From NCBI RefSeq assembly GCF_002261265.1, contig NZ_NEVK01000007.1, positions 186,001 to 250,000 of the forward strand: a DNA stretch of 64,000 nucleotides, written 5' to 3'. The translations under genes and the position numbers were made by a program. Numbering within the stretch: the first letter of the stretch is position 1; every line of letters begins with the position of its first letter. Source of the DNA: Bordetella genomosp. 7. GTDB lineage: Bacteria; Pseudomonadota; Gammaproteobacteria; Burkholderiales; Burkholderiaceae_B. Shown piece after piece: positions 61,676 through 64,000 of the stretch. The notes under the pieces were generated by a model. The model was not told where the DNA came from. It was given only the letters and a program-made list of their open reading frames with translations, and searched no databases.

Positions 61676-62779
61676 TCAGGCGCCCAGGCTGTCGACGTAA
61701 TCCTGATATCCGAACTCGCGCACGACCCGCACCGTTCCATCCAGTTCCTTGATGGCAATGGAAGGCATGTGCACGCCGTTGAACCAGTTTTTCTTCACCA
61801 TGGTGTAGCCGGCGGCGTCGCGGATCGACACGCGCGAGCCCGGCTGCAGCGGCTCGGGGAAATCAAACTCGCCAAACACGTCGCCGGCCAGGCACGTGTT
61901 GCCGCACACCAGGTAGCGATGCGGGCCTGCATTGGGCTCGACCCGCGCGTCCAGGCGGTAGATCAGCAGATCCAGCATGTGCGCCTCGGTGGCGGCATCG
62001 ACTACGGCGATCTGCTTGCCATTGACTTGCGTATCCACCACGGTGACTTCCAGCGTCGCGCTATCCTGCACCACGGCCTCGCCCGGCTCCAGGTACACCT
62101 GCACGCCATAACGCTTGGAAAACGCCCGCAGCCGCTGGCCCAGTTCTTGCACCGGATAGTCCGGCGCCGTGAAGTGAATGCCGCCGCCCAGGCTTATCCA
62201 TTCCACGCGTTCGAACAAATGCCCGAAGCGCTCTTCTGTCTGGGTCAGCAACTGGTCAAACCGCGCAAAGTCGCGGTTTTCGCAGTTGTTGTGAATCATG
62301 AATCCGCTGACGCGGTCGATCACCGAAGCCACGCGGGCAGGGTCGGGTTCGCCCAGCCGGCTGTACGATCGTGCGGGGTCGGCCAGATCGTAGGCCGCGG
62401 CGCTGATCGACGGGTTGAGCCGCAGGCCGCACGGAATGCCCTTTGCCTGCGCATGATGGCGTTCCAGCTGCGAAATCGAATTGAAGATGATCTTGTCCGC
62501 GTAGGTCACCGCTTGCGGAATGTCGGCGTCGGGCCATGCCACGCTGTAGGCGTGCGTCTCGCCGCCGAACTTCTCGCGGCCCAGCCGAAGTTCGTTCAGC
62601 GATGACGAGGTGGTGCCGTCCAGGTATTCCCGCATCAGGTCAAAGACCGGCCAGGTGGCAAAGCACTTCAGCGCCAGCAATATCTTGGCGCCCGACCACT
62701 CGCGCAGCTGCGCGGCGGTGCGCAGGTTGCGTTGCAAGGCGGCTTTATCAATAAGGTAATAAGGCGTACGTATCATCAA
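61676..62779 (-). CDS. nspC: Carboxynorspermidine/carboxyspermidine decarboxylase
   Basis: This PLP enzyme of the alanine-racemase fold decarboxylates carboxy(nor)spermidine to (nor)spermidine. The 367-residue protein has ILLALKCFATWPVFDLM near 35, with the PLP lysine, and HIHFTAPDYP-type text (GGGIHFTAPDYPVQEL) near 200. Later motifs CGNTCLAGDVFGEF and GYTMVKKNWFNG hold the active-site Cys and Asp. The start at 62779 or the ATG one codon later are equivalent. Confidence 0.93.
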   Translation of the reverse strand: MMIRTPYYLIDKAALQRNLRTAAQLREWSGAKILLALKCFATWPVFDLMREYLDGTTSSSLNELRLGREKFGGETHAYSVAWPDADIPQAVTYADKIIFNSISQLERHHAQAKGIPCGLRLNPSISAAAYDLADPARSYSRLGEPDPARVASVIDRVSGFMIHNNCENRDFARFDQLLTQTEERFGHLFERVEWISLGGGIHFTAPDYPVQELGQRLRAFSKRYGVQVYLEPGEAVVQDSATLEVTVVDTQVNGKQIAVVDAATEAHMLDLLIYRLDARVEPNAGPHRYLVCGNTCLAGDVFGEFDFPEPLQPGSRVSIRDAAGYTMVKKNWFNGVHMPSIAIKELDGTVRVVREFGYQDYVDSLGA

Positions 62780-62950
62780 CGGTTATGCGGGCAAAATTCA
62801 GCGGCCTGCGGCGCGCGCAAGCAATTCGGGAAACAAGCTGGCGGGCGCCATAGGGCGCCCCGGGGTATTGCTTGGGAAAAGCTGCCGCCTGTGCGTGGTG
62901 CGGGGCCCATGGCGCCGCCCCGGTGCGTTTACGCGTCCGGGCGCAACAGG

Positions 62951-63202
62951 CTAGATCGGCATTCGTTCGCGAAAGCTGTGGCGATGCGGCTCAATCGGCC
63001 GGGCCAGGCGGCGCCATACTGGCGACGATCCGGCCATGCGCGGCCGGAGCAAATCAGTTGTGTGGCGATGGGCGTTACTGAATAGCGCAGCGCGGGCGTG
63101 CACCACGGAATGCCGCGGATAGCGACAGGAAAATTCTTCCGTTTGGGAGGTGTTCAGGGCAACTGAGACGATCCCCAATTGGAAGAGGGCGTCGGCAGAC
63201 AT
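62951..63202 (-). CDS. Possible small protein or leader upstream of nspC
   Basis: The 83-residue frame has a strong ribosome site, GGGGAGG ending seven bases before the ATG at 63202. It reads MSADALFQLGIVSVALNTSQ and then a Glu/His/Arg-rich tail. No family is recognised. Its end lies about 170 bases before the nspC start, so it could be a small gene on the nspC transcript or a leader peptide. Composition beyond residue 30 is less convincing, and the frame may be only partly coding. Confidence 0.4.
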   Translation of the reverse strand: MSADALFQLGIVSVALNTSQTEEFSCRYPRHSVVHARAALFSNAHRHTTDLLRPRMAGSSPVWRRLARPIEPHRHSFRERMPI

Positions 63203-63400
63203 GGCGTCCTCCCCAACCAGTAGACAAAAGGCCTCGCGGCGCGGGAAGCACGAAGCCTATCTCAAAGTGTCAATCGATGCAATTATCGCGCACCGTCCAG
63301 CCGGGCGAATTTCCGTGAAATCGCCCTAACTTTGCACATATTTGCGTATTATGCCGCATTTTTGCCGCCGCCCGCAGCGCGCCGCTGCCGTGCCAACCGC
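63203..63400. other. Gap between the small ORF and the channel-like gene
   Basis: These bases hold no convincing coding frame. The stretch near 63300-63360 is AT-richer and may contain a promoter reading leftwards to the small ORF and nspC. The bases between 62780 and 62950, upstream of nspC, likewise show only GC-rich sequence with short inverted GC runs. Confidence 0.35.
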
Positions 63401-63757
63401 TCAGTCGCGCGCAATATCCTGCGCTTCCAGGTGCAGTTTATGCAGGATACGGTGAACCACCGGCGCAAAAATAACGCTGAAGGCCGCCAGGAACACCAGG
63501 CTGGCATATAGCCCGAACAGGGTCGCGAAGACACGGCCGGCCAGGCTGCCGGGCACTTCCATCAACCCAAAGCCGCTGAGTATGTGCAGCGCGTGCAGTA
63601 TGGCGTCACCGAAGGCATGCCCCTCAAACGCCATGAAACCGGCCGCGCCCAGCGCCGCAGACAAGGCCAGCAACCCCAGCACGTACATCGCGTGCTTGCA
63701 CAGGCGCCATGCAAAGCGCTCAACCGTCAGCAGCCGTTCGGAAACATGCTCGTACAT
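63401..63757 (-). CDS. Two-helix K+-channel-like membrane protein with degenerate filter
   Basis: The 118-residue protein has one hydrophobic helix near 25-45 (MYVLGLLALSAALGAAGFMA), a pore-like segment HALHILSGFGLMEVPGSLAGR, and a second helix (ATLFGLYASLVFLAAFSVIF). This is the TM-P-TM layout of ion channels of the Ion_trans_2 type. The filter reads SGFGLME in place of TVGYGD, so K+ selectivity is doubtful. The ATG at 63757 was chosen; the frame start at 63964 would run through the neighbour's leader. Confidence 0.7.
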   Translation of the reverse strand: MYEHVSERLLTVERFAWRLCKHAMYVLGLLALSAALGAAGFMAFEGHAFGDAILHALHILSGFGLMEVPGSLAGRVFATLFGLYASLVFLAAFSVIFAPVVHRILHKLHLEAQDIARD

Positions 63758-63850
63758 AATGCGGGCAAGAATAGCCCAACTGCCGGGTAAAGCAAGACGG
63801 CCGGATACTTCCGTGGTGAAATCGCGCTGCGCCCACTTGAAACGACGCTT

Positions 63851-64000
63851 ATGCAAAACAATATGCCGCAAACGGCGCCTGCCGGAAAACTGGCCATCAT
63901 GGCGGCCCTGCCCAAAGAACTGGAAGGCCTGACGCAAGCCATGGGGCCGACGGTAACCATACAAACCATCGCGATGCGCGACTTCTACCTGGGAGAGATC
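63851..64000 (+). CDS. Probable MTA/SAH nucleosidase, N-terminal part
   Basis: The frame from the ATG at 63851 runs off the window after 50 residues: MQNNMPQTAPAGKLAIMAAL then PKELEGLTQAMGPTVTIQ and RDFYLGEI. The pattern 'IMAALPKELEGL ... FYLGEI' is the start of the 5'-methylthioadenosine/S-adenosylhomocysteine nucleosidase and phosphorylase family. Those enzymes recycle the MTA made by polyamine synthesis, which fits the neighbouring genes. The partial length limits certainty. A second in-frame ATG lies at 63863. Confidence 0.55.
   Translation, partial: MQNNMPQTAPAGKLAIMAALPKELEGLTQAMGPTVTIQTIAMRDFYLGEI

Noticed and set aside
1-64000. tRNA, rRNA, insertion sequences, integrase or prophage genes
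   Set aside because: None was recognised; no transposase- or integrase-like protein appears among the real genes, and no tRNA-like cloverleaf was noted. A tRNA scan would be needed to exclude a missed one.

Overview
The window is GC-rich, densely coded DNA from a beta-proteobacterium of the Bordetella/Achromobacter (Alcaligenaceae) type. The basis is the codon use, the housekeeping content (dcd, tamAB, apbC, metG), a complete impA-to-clpV style type VI secretion locus and a Bordetella-like chaperone-usher operon. The genus is inferred from general resemblance; no search was run.

Layout. 1-13.1 kb is housekeeping: the end of a GAF protein, dcd, the TamA/TamB outer-membrane assembly pair (tamB has a TTG start overlapping the tamA stop), the Fe-S carrier apbC, a small membrane protein, metG, a phospholipase-D type cardiolipin synthase, trhO and a META-domain lipoprotein. 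At 13.4 kb is an OmpR-type regulator whose receiver domain lacks the phospho-acceptor. It is followed by an array of eight 31-base palindromes (14.30-14.82 kb).

14.9-38.0 kb is a type VI secretion system in two minus-strand transcription units separated by one plus-strand gene. The first unit in reading order is tssA-tssB-tssC-hcp-tagJ-tssE-tssF-DUF3540-tssG-effector-immunity-clpV. The FHA scaffold gene lies opposite to it. The second unit is tssJ-tssK-tssL(OmpA)-tssM-tagF-pseudokinase/PEGA. The effector looks like an L,D-transpeptidase-fold, Tlde1-type peptidoglycan enzyme, and the next gene encodes an exported protein that fits as its immunity partner. No vgrG or PAAR gene is present; the VgrG-like DUF3540 protein sits between tssF and tssG.

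38.3-42 kb holds small membrane and stress-type genes (DUF2269, a DoxX-tailed SDR, BON, DUF3008, RidA). 42.0-49.1 kb is a fimbrial operon (hypothetical ORF, pilin, chaperone, usher, tip adhesin) that appears to continue directly into an acyl carrier protein and a ketosynthase, which is unusual. 49.3-58.6 kb is regulators and small enzymes: a DHA2 exporter with a divergent XRE regulator, GNAT, an NAD(P)H quinone/azo reductase-like flavoprotein, a MocR regulator, an AhpD-like protein, an MBL hydrolase and two LysR genes with divergent partners. 58.7-64 kb has a type-2 argC, a DUF2306 membrane protein, the carboxynorspermidine pair (nspC plus a LYS1-like dehydrogenase), a K+-channel-like protein with a degenerate filter, and the start of a nucleosidase gene.

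No tRNA, rRNA, CRISPR array, insertion sequence or prophage was seen.
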